A stretch of 64,000 bases of DNA from Ciona intestinalis. Taxonomy: Eukaryota; Chordata; Ascidiacea; Phlebobranchia; Cionidae. Position numbers and translations under genes: made by a program. The notes under the pieces are model-generated. The model was not told the DNA's origin and did no database searches. It saw only the letters and a list, made by a program, of their open reading frames with translations. The stretch covers positions 1,855,589 through 1,919,588 of the forward strand of contig NC_020170.2 in NCBI RefSeq assembly GCF_000224145.3, given 5' to 3'. Positions 13,101-23,523 of the stretch are shown here, one piece after another. The first letter of the stretch is position 1. Each line of letters opens with the position of its first letter.

Positions 13101-14026
13101 ATAAGGTTTGTAAATTAAATAGCAATCCAAGTTTATTGAATCAATTGATTTATGAAAGCTTCAAGTTGAAAAGCTTGCCCGGTAATGATAGGAATCCGAT
13201 AATATTCGATGGGCTTATGATATACATAAGTTAAAAACCATCACAACACCAGTTTACATTTGTTAGAATGCATTTGTTTTAACAGACGGATAGAGTTGTA
13301 CCTTTAAACAAGATTTTCTTATTGAAGTTAGTCGTAATGTTATTTTAGACGTTTACTACATTGCTGGCGCCGATATTATAGTATTACTAGAATTTAAATC
13401 GTACTACGAGGGCGACTAGAATATCATCGAGAACTACATGTTTTGTAAAAAAATGATATTTTAATTTTAAAAGCAATATTTTTTATAAATTTAAAGTTCA
13501 ACAGATGTACAATAACATACCGTTGCAATTGTCGTTGTTCTTGTAAATTTCTCCAGCAAACTTCGTCGCTATTCTGTCGGAGAAAACGAGCCCGACGTTG
13601 GAATCTGACCAGCTTCAGATCGCCGTTTTCCGGCAGAGAAGTGGCGTCTGACTCGATCTTAACAACCTGCATCGGTAAGCCTCTACCGGCGGCGAACTTG
13701 GAGTTATGACAAGCGTCGGAGCGGCTGACGGGCGCTTCTCTATTAGAGGGCCGAGCGTAGTGCGTCCTGGCTGGATTAACCGGGCACTTACAATTCCCAT
13801 GGCGCCATTGACTCGCATGCATGGATATAGCACCCCGCGGGCGCAGGTTGTATACTTTTCCATTATGATGAAGAACGAAATTTGGCATTTTCGGAACAGG
13901 CTGCACTAACCGTTGCTCAACCCTATTTATATTTTGTTTGCCTCTTCTGAATCGTTCACATTGTTGTACAGCAGTGTGTCTTGGAATCCTGGCGTGCCCA
14001 TGAACACAGTTATGGCTTGCCATCAT
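7183..14026 (-). CDS. Protein of unknown function, Ser-rich with acidic tail
   Basis: Five coding exons fit on the minus strand: 14026-13521, 11484-10883, 10489-9667, 8452-8385 and 7325-7183. All have GT-AG sites with agreeing phases and give 713 residues. I do not recognise the family. The N-terminal part is basic (QNINRVEQRL, GKVYNLRPRG). Exon 2 is Ser/Thr-rich with an Ala-rich helix (AKIAAAMAAMSQVANKSK). Exon 3 has three Cys clusters (CCPCC; ICGCC; CDCDCPEC) and a proline run (RPPPPVP). The last two exons are Ser-Asp-Gly-rich and very acidic, ending FDDANNMFDIK. A stop lies in frame shortly upstream of the ATG at 14026; a second ATG follows at once. The 67-nt fourth exon has an atypical acceptor. 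The paired Cys clusters could bind metal, which is a guess. Polyadenylation may use AATAAA at about 7053-7058. Confidence 0.6.
7430..7600. repeat. Imperfect repeats of an acacac/tgtgtttctg motif
   Basis: Words such as aacacagcacacccaatgtg, aacacatgatgtgttt and caatgtgtttctgtctaaca recur on both strands within 170 bp, giving local dyad symmetry. It lies in the last intron of the unknown gene. No function is evident. Confidence 0.4.
7845..8016 (+). mobile_element. MITE fragment
   Basis: The body (tagtagtaaacaaagag, ttataaaaccgtatagccacg) and the end gtctcatctcaccccac are present. The 5' terminal repeat is missing. Confidence 0.55.
8632..8832 (+). mobile_element. MITE copy in intron 4 region of unknown gene
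   Basis: Ends tagtagagtggggagagatg and catcttccccactctacta flank the usual body. A further fragment (accaaatgggacgaaaaaac) follows at about 8845-8910. Confidence 0.75.
9370..9640 (+). mobile_element. MITE copy preceded by a fragment
   Basis: The full copy is about 9448-9640 (gggtgggggaagatgggaca to tcttccttcaccatacta). A decayed head-like stretch (tgcggggtgtaagctgggg) precedes it. It lies in the unknown gene, just downstream of exon 3. Confidence 0.65.
11764..11963 (-). mobile_element. MITE copy in intron 1 of unknown gene
   Basis: Head tagttgggtgggggaagatg, body cacataatatccaaatatcc, tail aacatctatccccaccccgc. Confidence 0.7.
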
Positions 14027-14750
14027 GTACCGCTTGTACTCGCCGATAAACAAAACGATAACACTTGCTGGCTAACGAATCATCCAAAAAATGTCAGAAA
14101 ATCTTAATCTGTCATGACTAAATCGCTTTCAAACACATGTATATCTCTCTTGTTAAAGCACAGTTTTAGATTCTAATTCTACACCAACACCTTGATATAA
14201 ATAAAACAAAGCATACAAGTTAAAACTAAGGACGTGACTACCATTATGACAATACATTTCATTGACTTTGAAACTAATACAGCGTGGCCTAATTTCACCA
14301 CACAATAGTTGACATGGCGACATACGGAACAATTTTCTGTGCAATTAATTCAGCGACTTGTATATATATATATAATATAGCCAGATCCGATTTACAACTT
14401 AAATGACAGGGCCATTTCAATCCCATTTTGCCGCGGTAGAACGTACACTATATCTTACTTTAAACCTGATACACGGTGCGTCGTTAAAACTGATCTCCCA
14501 TATAAATAAACTATGGTATAGTATATAAGGAACATTAAAAGTGGACTGATTCACCAGTGGTGCCCCCTTTCTATGCGATTTCTATTAAAAATTAATGAAA
14601 TCAGTATAAAAGTGGGTAGCGCTTAACGAGGAACATGAAGCGCAAGGTGAATTATATAACTCGGCCTTGTTCTACACCCTGAATCTCATACACCGGACGC
14701 AATTAACTTAAAGACAAAAGCGATCGAGTACAATACTTTCTAAGAGTAGT

Positions 14751-14938
14751 ACAGTAGGGTGGGGGGAGATGGGACACTTTTTGAATTTGTTTTTCTGTCC
14801 CATTTAGTAGTAAACAAAGAACATTCAAAGAATTATAAAACCTTATCCTCACGGCTCCCATAGTCCGTTGTTAATTGTTCAAAACACGATCAGGATATTA
14901 TGTGCTAAATGTGTCCCGTCTTCCCCCGATCTACTTAT
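14751..14938 (+). mobile_element. MITE copy
   Basis: Head cagtagggtggggggagatg and tail gtgtcccgtcttcccccgat enclose the standard body (ttataaaaccttatcctcac). Confidence 0.75.
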
Positions 14939-14996
14939 AAAGAATTTATCTTTGCGGGTGTGTTACTACACTTCTACGGTTTAAAATATTGGTATA

Positions 14997-15165
14997 GTAG
15001 CCTGGGGTAAGATGGGACACCTTCAGCAAATAATATTTAAATATCCCGATCATGTTTTAAAGTAAATAACGGTCGATTGGAGTCGTGAGGATACAGTTTT
15101 ATATTTTTTTAAAATTTCCTTTGTTTTCTACCAACTGCCACAAGAAAATAGAATGAAACTACTGT
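14997..15165 (-). mobile_element. MITE copy, 3' truncated
   Basis: Head tagtagcctggggtaagatg and body tatttaaatatcccgatcat are present. The far terminal repeat is lost. Confidence 0.6.
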
Positions 15166-16133
15166 ATATGCAGGTTCCGGGAATATGTTACCGTATACTA
15201 CTGAAGTAAAGTTACTGTTCACTGTCAGAAGCACTACGACTAAATTTAGTTTTTACATCAACTTCGAATTACTGGTTCGCATTTGCTGTCAGATTTAATT
15301 TGTGCGCAGTCTTTCGCTCTGTATTTGTAAAATTTTTCGCTCTGTATTTGATAATTTTTTAACGTATCTAGGTGTTATTACTAAAAACTCTTTGCTAAAA
15401 CTCAACCTCAAACGCAAAATGTCGTATAAACGCATTGTAGTATCCGCGTCTCAGACAAACTAGATATATATATAACACAAACCCTGGATTTACATACTGC
15501 ATATATAGGAAACAATCTATATTAGTTGACCTATGTGTTCATTCTCTTCTGCTGGCTATCAGGGCTAATGAGACAGCTCGGCAGAGAAACGCCGGTCAAA
15601 GGTAATATCACCCTGGACGTATAACGTCTGTTTCGTAAGCAACTTGTGGTAAAAATGTCGGAATAATTAAATTCCCAGACGTAGCTGGCAACCTGTTTCG
15701 TCCCAAGCGACGTGTAGATCTCGGCCGGCGTTTAAGTTCTTGTCATTTGTCGCGCAGTACACGCCGAATCGACTTGTAATCATGTCGAATCGACTTACGT
15801 TGGTGTCATTTGGATCAAAACACGTTTTAAACGGATATCAGTCACCTGTAATTTGACACCGGCTCATGTTTATTGAACGATGGGATGTGACACATATGTT
15901 TTGGTAGCATCGTTTGTAGAGTAACGAAAAACAAAGAAAGCGAAACCAACATGCATCAAGTATGGGCGCATATGCGATTATATATGTACGCGTGATATGC
16001 CAGAACACTGGCGTAAATCTCAGGTCCCTACTTGGCTGCCTTTTGGCGTACGACCCCACTCATACAGAATTAAGATTCTTAACTGTTTTTTTACAGCTGT
16101 TTTTTTTTACAATTGAATAATTAAAATTATTAC

Positions 16134-16330
16134 TATAGTAGGATGGGGGAAGATGGGACACCTTTTCATACTATTTTCTCGTCCCGCATTGTAGTAAACA
16201 AAAAACATTCAAAGAAATATAAAACCGTATCCTCACGACTCTAATAGACCGTTATTATTTGTTTAAAACATGGTCGAGATATTTGGATATTATGTGCTGA
16301 AGGTGTCCCATCTTCCCACACACCACTATA
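16134..16330 (+). mobile_element. MITE copy
   Basis: Head tagtaggatgggggaagatg and tail gtcccatcttcccacacacc, flanked by TA. Confidence 0.75.
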
Positions 16331-17009
16331 TAACGACTAAATTTGAGAAGCAAAACCAACTACTAATTTTAAAGTACTAACTAAATATGTATCGTTTTAC
16401 CTGCTGTACACTTCGCTATACATCATGCTTATCCTCGCAAACATCCAATCAGATTAATGGCAAAGTTAGAAATCCGCATTGTGACTATAACCCCTGATAT
16501 AAAAACACCGCAGCAATGACTTAGCGATCAATACCAACATTGTAAATGCAATCATTACAATTAAACAATTGGTCAATCGACCAAAGTCAAATGTATATAT
16601 TAAGGCGCTGTAAACCTATTCAATCAACTCTTACGACAATTGCCGCAATAAAACTGACTCCACGTCCGACACAACACAAAAATTGCTTAAAAAGCAGCAA
16701 TTTCTAAAACATATTATTCCCCACTGCGGTACAGTCTAATGAATGTTAAAATAGTCCCATTGAAAAGCAATTACAAGGTGTGGATTTAATTTCACGCATT
16801 AGCTCCTCAAGCACCTATACACTTAAACTAAACTCGACTTAACGATTTTAAATTCTTCAAGGCAGATGTCCGTAATTCCAAACAATTACCTTTACACGAA
16901 GGGGAGGCTTGAACATTAGAATTACTGTATATTGAAGCACCGAATTACCGAGTATTAAAGAGAAATACATCATCATTGTACAAGCCTTTTAAAGACTATT
17001 AATATAATA

Positions 17010-17190
17010 CTGTGGGGTAAGATGGGATACCGTTATAGTACTAAAACCCATTATTTTCTGATTGCGTTTTAACAAATAAAAACACTCGTTTAGAACCGTA
17101 AAGTTACGGTTATGTAGTTTTGTAAATATTCTTTGTTTACTATACTATCGGACGAACAAATAGACCATGTTAACCCAAATTATAATATGC
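17010..17190 (-). mobile_element. MITE copy, decayed
   Basis: Head tactgtggggtaagatggga and body words gattgcgttttaacaaata and ttacggttatgtagtttt are recognisable. The far end is poor. Confidence 0.55.
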
Positions 17191-17468
17191 TAATAAGTAC
17201 ATATACGTCTGTTTATCGATTCAACAATTCAATATTTACCCTCTGTTTGTACTCACTTTAAATATTCTAGTTATTTTTTCTAAAACTGTAATATATTCGG
17301 TGAATCTAACCCTGGTCTGCTGGTGCTCGTGGAGAAGTACGACTCCTGTGTAATGAAACACAGTTACAATCTGGTGTTACGAAAATTAAGATTGCTTTTG
17401 TCTGTTATACGTGTTTTGTGGCATCTGATCCCTGTTTTTCCAAGTATGCCTGTTGCATATTTTGTTAT

Positions 17469-17668
17469 ATAGTAGAGTGGGGAAAGGTGGGACACCCTTT
17501 CATTCTATTGCCTCGTCCCATTTGGTAGTAAACAAAAAATATTCAATAAATTATAAAAGCGTGTCGCCCCGACTCCCATAGACCGTTGTTACCTGCTGTT
17601 TAAAACACGATCAGGATATTCGGATATTACGTGCTATATATGTGTCCCATCTTTCCCACCCTACTCTA
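17469..17668 (+). mobile_element. MITE copy at the edge of the duplicated block
   Basis: Head tagtagagtggggaaaggtg and tail tgtcccatctttcccaccct. The segment repeated at 21457 begins about ten bases after it. Confidence 0.75.
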
Positions 17669-18190
17669 TGTTTGTACTTATCGGTTACAACTGAAAACAT
17701 ATAACTTTGCATTTGATTGGACTCTACCGTCAATTCTTTCTATTACCATGCTGCTACGAACGCGTGTTTTTATAGCGGAGACACAGAAAATCTATACATA
17801 CATAACAAACAAAAATACGCACTAATTTGGCCCTGCAGTAGTTGGCCCTTCGCCACATCAATCATTATATGGAAGCCAGTGACGTATGTCATGCTCTGGG
17901 ATCTTGTTAGGCGCTCATTAAAATCAAACGGCAAGCAATATCGCTCAATTATTGGCATTCGTAAGCCCCGGGAATTGTGCGAGATCCCGCGGGGAAAAGA
18001 AGCGGCAAACCCGGCGCATCGACAGCGATTTGTCCAATATAACTGTTATTACAAAGATACCAACGGAGCAATTTAAAGTATGCATTATGTATTGCTGCTC
18101 GTTAACGATGAGATGAGGAACACTAATTATAAACTTGATGGACATATCATGTTTGTTTAGCGCAAATTTGCCACGACGATCAGTCATAGT

Positions 18191-18296
18191 ATAATAGGGT
18201 GGGGAAGATGGGACACCTTTATATTCCATTTTCTCGCCCCATTGGTGGTAAACAAGGTACATTCAAAGAATTATAAAATCGTATCCTCACGACACG
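18191..18296 (+). mobile_element. Truncated MITE head (also at 21970-22075)
   Basis: Begins taatagggtggggaagatgg and stops after gtatcctcacgac. The identical truncation in both copies shows it predates their divergence. Confidence 0.6.
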
Positions 18297-18725
18297 TTAC
18301 ACAATACCATTACCGCCTACACCCTTAATAATTCGTTAAGTTGCCAGAAAATGGCAATAGTCACCGACAGAGTTTTTTTAGTCTGTCTCTTGTCAAGAAG
18401 TTACCGGTTTGAGGCCAGACGTATCTTCCATTGTAAAAAATCCGTATAAAATAATTACCAACAAAGCTACAAATTACAGTGATTTATTTGTCGATGCCCC
18501 GCCGACTGAGGATAAATGACTCGCAGTCATTTATTCACATTTTACATAAATGATGTTTACACAAATACCACACTGTACCCTGCGATGATCGTTTATTTTA
18601 GTATTCGTTTATTATACAATGAGTTTAAACGTGATGTACAAAAATAAAGGCAACATCCCGGGTTCCATAATACGGACATTACTGTCCGCCATTAACAACA
18701 ACTGGCCAATAGCAACCCGTTCTTA

Positions 18726-19708
18726 TCATACGCCCATTAATGTCCTTGCTTCAGCACTTTGTGCTTGCAACGTTTCACTCGCGTATCTTTCCAGTAATTC
18801 CATTTTCTTCCGTTTAAGAAGAGCTTCTTCTACGTCATGTTGCGTGGGAACAGGGACGTGAGCTACGAACGGCCGAGCCCCTTCTTGCGTTTGGACCTCT
18901 CGGAACTAAAATACATAAAAAGTCGTTACTTACGCTTTCCCACCAAATTCTTATAGTAGGGAGGGGAAAGATGGACACCTTTTTACTTTATTTCTTGTCC
19001 CATTCGTTAGTAAACAAATAACATTTAAAGAAATATTAAACCGTAAGCTCACGGCTCCTATAAACCACTGTTAGTTGTTGGGTGGGACACCCTTTCATTC
19101 TATTGCCTCGTTCTATTTGGTAGTAAACAAAAAATATTCAATAAATTATAAAAGCGTGTCGCCCCGACTCCCATAGACCGTTGTTACCTGCTGTTTAAAA
19201 CACGAACAGGATATTTAGATATTGTGTACCAAAGGTGTCCCATCTTCCCCCTCCCTACTATATTAACTTGCCTTATTTAGTTCTATCTAACAACTCAATG
19301 CGAGTTCATCGTTAACTGACGTTCTTTTCCATATCTTTTATTAATAGCGTGGATGTCGTTTTTTGTTAATTACCATCTATTCGTTTTTTTAAAAATAATA
19401 TGACCTTCGCTATTAGGGAAGATATAAATAAAAAATGTTAATAGATACTGCATAGTGTCTACGTTTTATTTACTAATGGAATACTTTCCCACAAAAGCTT
19501 TGGGAAAATGTAAACATATCGATTAACAAAATGTTCATATAACTGTAATATTTCTTTAACCAGGAAAAAGTGGAAACGAAATTCACCTGGAAACTTTCTT
19601 GATCATCAACATTAGGAATCTCGATCTTTGTTGATGTGTAAATATCTTCCTCTTCTTTTAAATCTTCCCCCTTCTTCTCCTTCCAAGCTGCAATTGCTTC
19701 TTCTACCA
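18726..19708 (-). CDS. isy1: ISY1, partial second copy (last two exons)
   Basis: Exons 19708-19587 and 18905-18726 match the final two exons of the complete ISY1 at 22505-25909, with only minor changes (IPNVDD against IPDVDD). Upstream exons are absent: the block runs into the 50-N gap at 20089. The intron is longer because of a dimeric MITE insertion. Probably the other allele of the same gene rather than a separate paralogue. Confidence 0.85.
18954..19261 (+). mobile_element. Dimeric/nested MITE insertion in the ISY1 intron of copy 1
   Basis: One head (tagtagggaggggaaagatg) runs through the body to about 19078. A second partial copy then restarts (gggtgggacaccctttcatt) and ends catcttccccctccctacta. 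The second part resembles the 17469 copy closely (aaaagcgtgtcgccccgact in both). It is absent at the matching site near 22,725, so it is polymorphic between the two copies. Confidence 0.75.
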
Positions 19709-20088
19709 CTAGGTAGAGGAACAGAGCAAAATATAAATTAAAAATGATAAATATAAAAATGGCACAAACAATTTGACAGTTTTTTTCCGGATTAAAATTA
19801 TATGTATATGCTTGTATTGAGGTTGATGTCAGACATATTATTAAGTTTAAAAGAGCTCTTGGTAATTATTACTTTGTTAACAATGATCGACATCATATTT
19901 AGGTCGCATTTATGACCTATATAGGTGTCAGAAGATGGATAAAAACATGTTGAAAAAAGAATATATATAATTACTGTTTTTAAAAGTAAATAAATATTTT
20001 ACAAAAAAACTGCAAAAACATGATTGAATCTCAAAGCGTACATTACGGAGAATTTTAACTAAATGATGAAATGTTTATGACACATTTA

Positions 20089-20138
20089 NNNNNNNNNNNN
20101 NNNNNNNNNNNNNNNNNNNNNNNNNNNNNNNNNNNNNN
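20089..20138. other. Assembly gap (50 N)
   Basis: Exactly 50 N. In the second copy, the flanking sequences lie 3.7 kb apart, so the nominal size is not the real one. Confidence 0.95.
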
Positions 20139-20663
20139 GAAACAGTATTAGTTCCTATACGGATTATAAGCAATATTAGTTTTCGGTATATTAAGGTTTT
20201 TATAATACGTTATTACTCTTTGATTATAACGTTATTATAAGCGTGAGAGTATAATGTGGTCGGTCACACATTTTTTTCCCACAGTAGGCTATTAAATGTG
20301 CTCGTAGAAAATGCTAATAGTTTGTGCGAATTAATGCGGTTAGAAACATGCCAATACAACATTATTTCGAAGAAATAGTTTTATAAGAACTTTTTACCCA
20401 CAACACACCGTAAGACTTATTTGTGCTTAATAAAGTGACAACTTATCCATTTTGTTTCCGCTTTTCAATGAAAAGTATCGTTAAAAATCGTTAACGACGT
20501 TTATCATCTGACAAACTGTCACAAGTATTTCCTGATGTCCTTATAACAATTTTATGATTGACACAGTTTCACAACAGGAAAAGAATAATATGAAAGCAAA
20601 ACCCAGGAGGAAAAACTGTTTGTACCAAATCAAAACCAGTTACTCGGAAAGTATCCTCATTGG

Positions 20664-20670
20664 TATAAAA
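20664..20670 (+). promoter_or_regulatory. TATA box of the partial glycine-rich gene copy
   Basis: tataaaa about 55 bp upstream of the ATG at 20719, in the same context as the box at 27763 of the complete copy. Confidence 0.7.
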
Positions 20671-20718
20671 GACGCCTGTTCTAACTCAGAAATCATTATC
20701 TTATCTTAGTTCATCAAG

Positions 20719-20956
20719 ATGAGAATAGCTTGCTTCTTTGCTCTTCTGTTGGTTAACGCTGATGCCGAATGGCTTGCCGGTAACAGCGGTGGGTGGTCAG
20801 GTGGTGACAGTAACCACGGCGCTAATGCTGGGCTTGGTGCGTCGGTTGATTTACCTTTGCTTGGCCCAGTCGGAGCATCTATCGGCGGTTCCCTGGGTGG
20901 TAATGGTGGTCATAAAGAATGCTCATGCGCTGATGGCCAATCTGGGGAAACGGTGA
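20719..20956 (+). CDS. Secreted glycine-rich repeat protein, 5' fragment cut by a gap
   Basis: The first 79 codons are identical in protein to the start of the gene at 27818 (signal peptide MRIACFFALLLVNADA, then EWLAGNSGGWSGGD and the first GLGASVDLPLLGPVGAS unit). The last readable bases before the 500-N gap differ slightly (ctggggaaacggtga against ctggtggaaacggtgga), which may be poor contig-end sequence. Likely an allele of the 27818 gene. Confidence 0.8.
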
Positions 20957-21456
20957 NNNNNNNNNNNNNNNNNNNNNNNNNNNNNNNNNNNNNNNNNNNN
21001 NNNNNNNNNNNNNNNNNNNNNNNNNNNNNNNNNNNNNNNNNNNNNNNNNNNNNNNNNNNNNNNNNNNNNNNNNNNNNNNNNNNNNNNNNNNNNNNNNNNN
21101 NNNNNNNNNNNNNNNNNNNNNNNNNNNNNNNNNNNNNNNNNNNNNNNNNNNNNNNNNNNNNNNNNNNNNNNNNNNNNNNNNNNNNNNNNNNNNNNNNNNN
21201 NNNNNNNNNNNNNNNNNNNNNNNNNNNNNNNNNNNNNNNNNNNNNNNNNNNNNNNNNNNNNNNNNNNNNNNNNNNNNNNNNNNNNNNNNNNNNNNNNNNN
21301 NNNNNNNNNNNNNNNNNNNNNNNNNNNNNNNNNNNNNNNNNNNNNNNNNNNNNNNNNNNNNNNNNNNNNNNNNNNNNNNNNNNNNNNNNNNNNNNNNNNN
21401 NNNNNNNNNNNNNNNNNNNNNNNNNNNNNNNNNNNNNNNNNNNNNNNNNNNNNNNN
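20957..21456. other. Assembly gap (500 N)
   Basis: 500 N between the fragment of the glycine-rich gene and the second copy of the ISY1 3' block. Confidence 0.95.
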
Positions 21457-23523
21457 TTATCGGTTACAACTGAAAACATATAACTTTGCATTTGATTGGA
21501 CTCTACCGTCAATTCTTTCTATTACCATGCTGCTACGAACGCGTGTTTTTATAGCGGAGACACAGAAAATCTATACATACATAACAAACATAAATACGCA
21601 CTAATTTGGCCCTGCAGTAGTTGGCCCTTCGCCACATCAATCATTATATGGAAGCCAGTGACGTATGTCATGCTCTGGGATCTTGTTAGGCGCTCATTAA
21701 AATCAAACGGCAAGCAATATCGCTCAATTATTGGCATTCGTAAGCCCCGGGAATTGTGCGAGATCCCGCGGGGAAAAGAAGCGGCAAACCCGGCGCATCG
21801 ACAGCGATTTGTCCAATATAACTGTTATTACAAAGATACCAACGGAGCAATTTAAAGTATGCATTATGTATTGCTGCTCGTTAACGGTGAGATGAGGAAC
21901 ACTAATTATAAACTTGATGGACATATCATGTTTGTTTAGCGCAAATTTGCCACGACGATCAGTCATAGTATAATAGGGTGGGGAAGATGGGACACCTTTA
22001 TATTCCATTTTCTCGCCCCATTGGTGGTAAACAAGGTACATTCAAAGAATTATAAAATCGTATCCTCACGACACGTTACACAATACCATTACCGCCTACA
22101 CCCTTAATAATTCGTTAAGTTGCCAGAAAATGGCAATAGTCACCGACAGAGTTTTTTTAGTCTGTCTCTTGTCAAGAAGTTACCGGTTTGAGGCCAGACG
22201 TATCTTCCATTGTAAAAAATCCGTATAAAATAATTACCAACAAAGCTACAAATTACAGTGATTTATTTGTCGATGCCCCGCCGACTGAGGATAAATGACT
22301 CGCAGTCATTTATTCACATTTTACATAAATGATGTTTACACAAATACCACACTGTACCCTGCGATGATCGTTTATTTTAGTATTCGTTTATTATACAATG
22401 AGTTTAAACGTGATGTACAAAAATAAAGGCAACATCCCGGGTTCCATAATACGGACATTACTGTCCGCCATTAACAACAACTGGCCAATAGCAACCCGTT
22501 CTTATCATACGCCCATTAATGTCCTTGCTTCCGCACTTTGTGCTTGCAACGTTTCACTCGCGTATCTTTCCAGTAATTCCATTTTCTTTCGTTTAAGAAG
22601 AGCTTCCTCTACGTCATGTTGCGTGGGAACAGGGACGTGAGCTACGAACGGCCGAGCCCCTTCTTGCGTTTGGACCTCTCGAAACTAAAATACAATTAAA
22701 GTCGTTACGTACGCCTTTCCACAAATTACATGGTCACTTGTTTTATCTAGTTCCAACAACTCAATTCACCATAAGTTGGGTTTAATAGCTATGCTTTTAA
22801 CTGACGCTCTTTATCCAATCTTTTATTAATAGCGCAACTGTTTTTTGTCAATTCCCTTCTATTCGTTTTTTTAAATGTTATGACCTTTGCTATCGTATTT
22901 AAAAATATAAATAAAAAATGTTAATAGATACTGCATAGTGCATAGTGTCTACGTATTAGTTACTAATGTAAATGGAATACTTTCCCACAAAAGCTTTAGG
23001 AAAATGTAAACATATCGATTATCAAAATGTTCATATAACTGTAAAATTGTTTTGGAAAGAAAATTTACCTGAAAACTTTCTTGATCGTCAACATCAGGAA
23101 TCTCGATCTTTGTTGTTGTGTAAATATCTTCCTCTTCTTTTAAATCTTCCCCCTTCTTCTCCTTCCAAGCTGCAATTGCTTCTTCTACCACTAGGTAGAG
23201 GTAGAGAACAAAAATAAATTAAAAATTTAACGGACTCTTTTTACGATTAAAATTATATATATATACACATATGCTTGTATTTGGGTTAAGTTCAAAAAAC
23301 TTCTTGGTAAGTTATTACTTTGCTAATAATGTATTTTATTTAGGTCGCGTTTATGTCCTATTTAAAATCTCTCTTATACTTGAGATTGAAAAGTGTTGAA
23401 AAAAAATTCCTACTGTTTTCATAACTAAATAAATATTAAAAAAACTGCAAAAATTGATTGAACCTCAGAGTGCACAGTCCGGAGAGTTTTAATTAAATCA
23501 AAAAACGTTTTATGACACATTTA
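21457..23523. repeat. Second copy of the ISY1 3'-end block (partner 17678-20088)
   Basis: Same sequence as 17678-20088 without the dimeric MITE. Continuous on its right side with the remaining ISY1 exons, so this is the better copy to annotate from. Confidence 0.8.

Larger units (their letters stand above)
14027..17677. other. Intergenic DNA, MITE-rich, no gene recognised
   Basis: About 3.6 kb between the presumed start of the unknown gene and the duplicated ISY1 block. It carries several MITE copies, listed separately. A minus-strand open stretch at about 15662-15845 contains WDETGCQLRLGI but has no convincing splice sites or start. No other support for coding was found. Confidence 0.4.
17678..20088. 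repeat. First copy of the ISY1 3'-end block (partner 21457-23523)
   Basis: Bases 17678 onward match 21457 onward almost without change for about 1.2 kb. The offset is 3779 bp before the intronic MITE and about 3482 bp after it, because a ~300 bp MITE complex at 18954-19261 is present only in this copy. The match ends at the N gap starting at 20089, where the partner continues for 3.7 kb of ISY1 exons. This fits an alternative haplotype placed beside its allele, with a 50-N gap standing in for the missing stretch; a true tandem duplication is the other reading. Confidence 0.8.
20139..20956 (+). repeat. First copy of the glycine-rich gene 5' block (partner 27232-28057)
   Basis: Promoter and first ~80 codons match 27232-28057 with scattered substitutions and small indels; the ATGs are 7099 bp apart. 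It is bounded by N gaps on both sides, as expected for a stray contig from the other haplotype. Confidence 0.8.

Noticed and set aside
15662-15845. Minus-strand open stretch ending WDETGCQLRLGI.
   Set aside because: About 60 codons with no start, no convincing splice sites and no family match; chance cannot be excluded.
17717-18076. 119-codon plus-strand open frame (also at 21496-21855).
   Set aside because: It begins with TTG, has no family resemblance, and its conservation between copies simply reflects the duplicated block.
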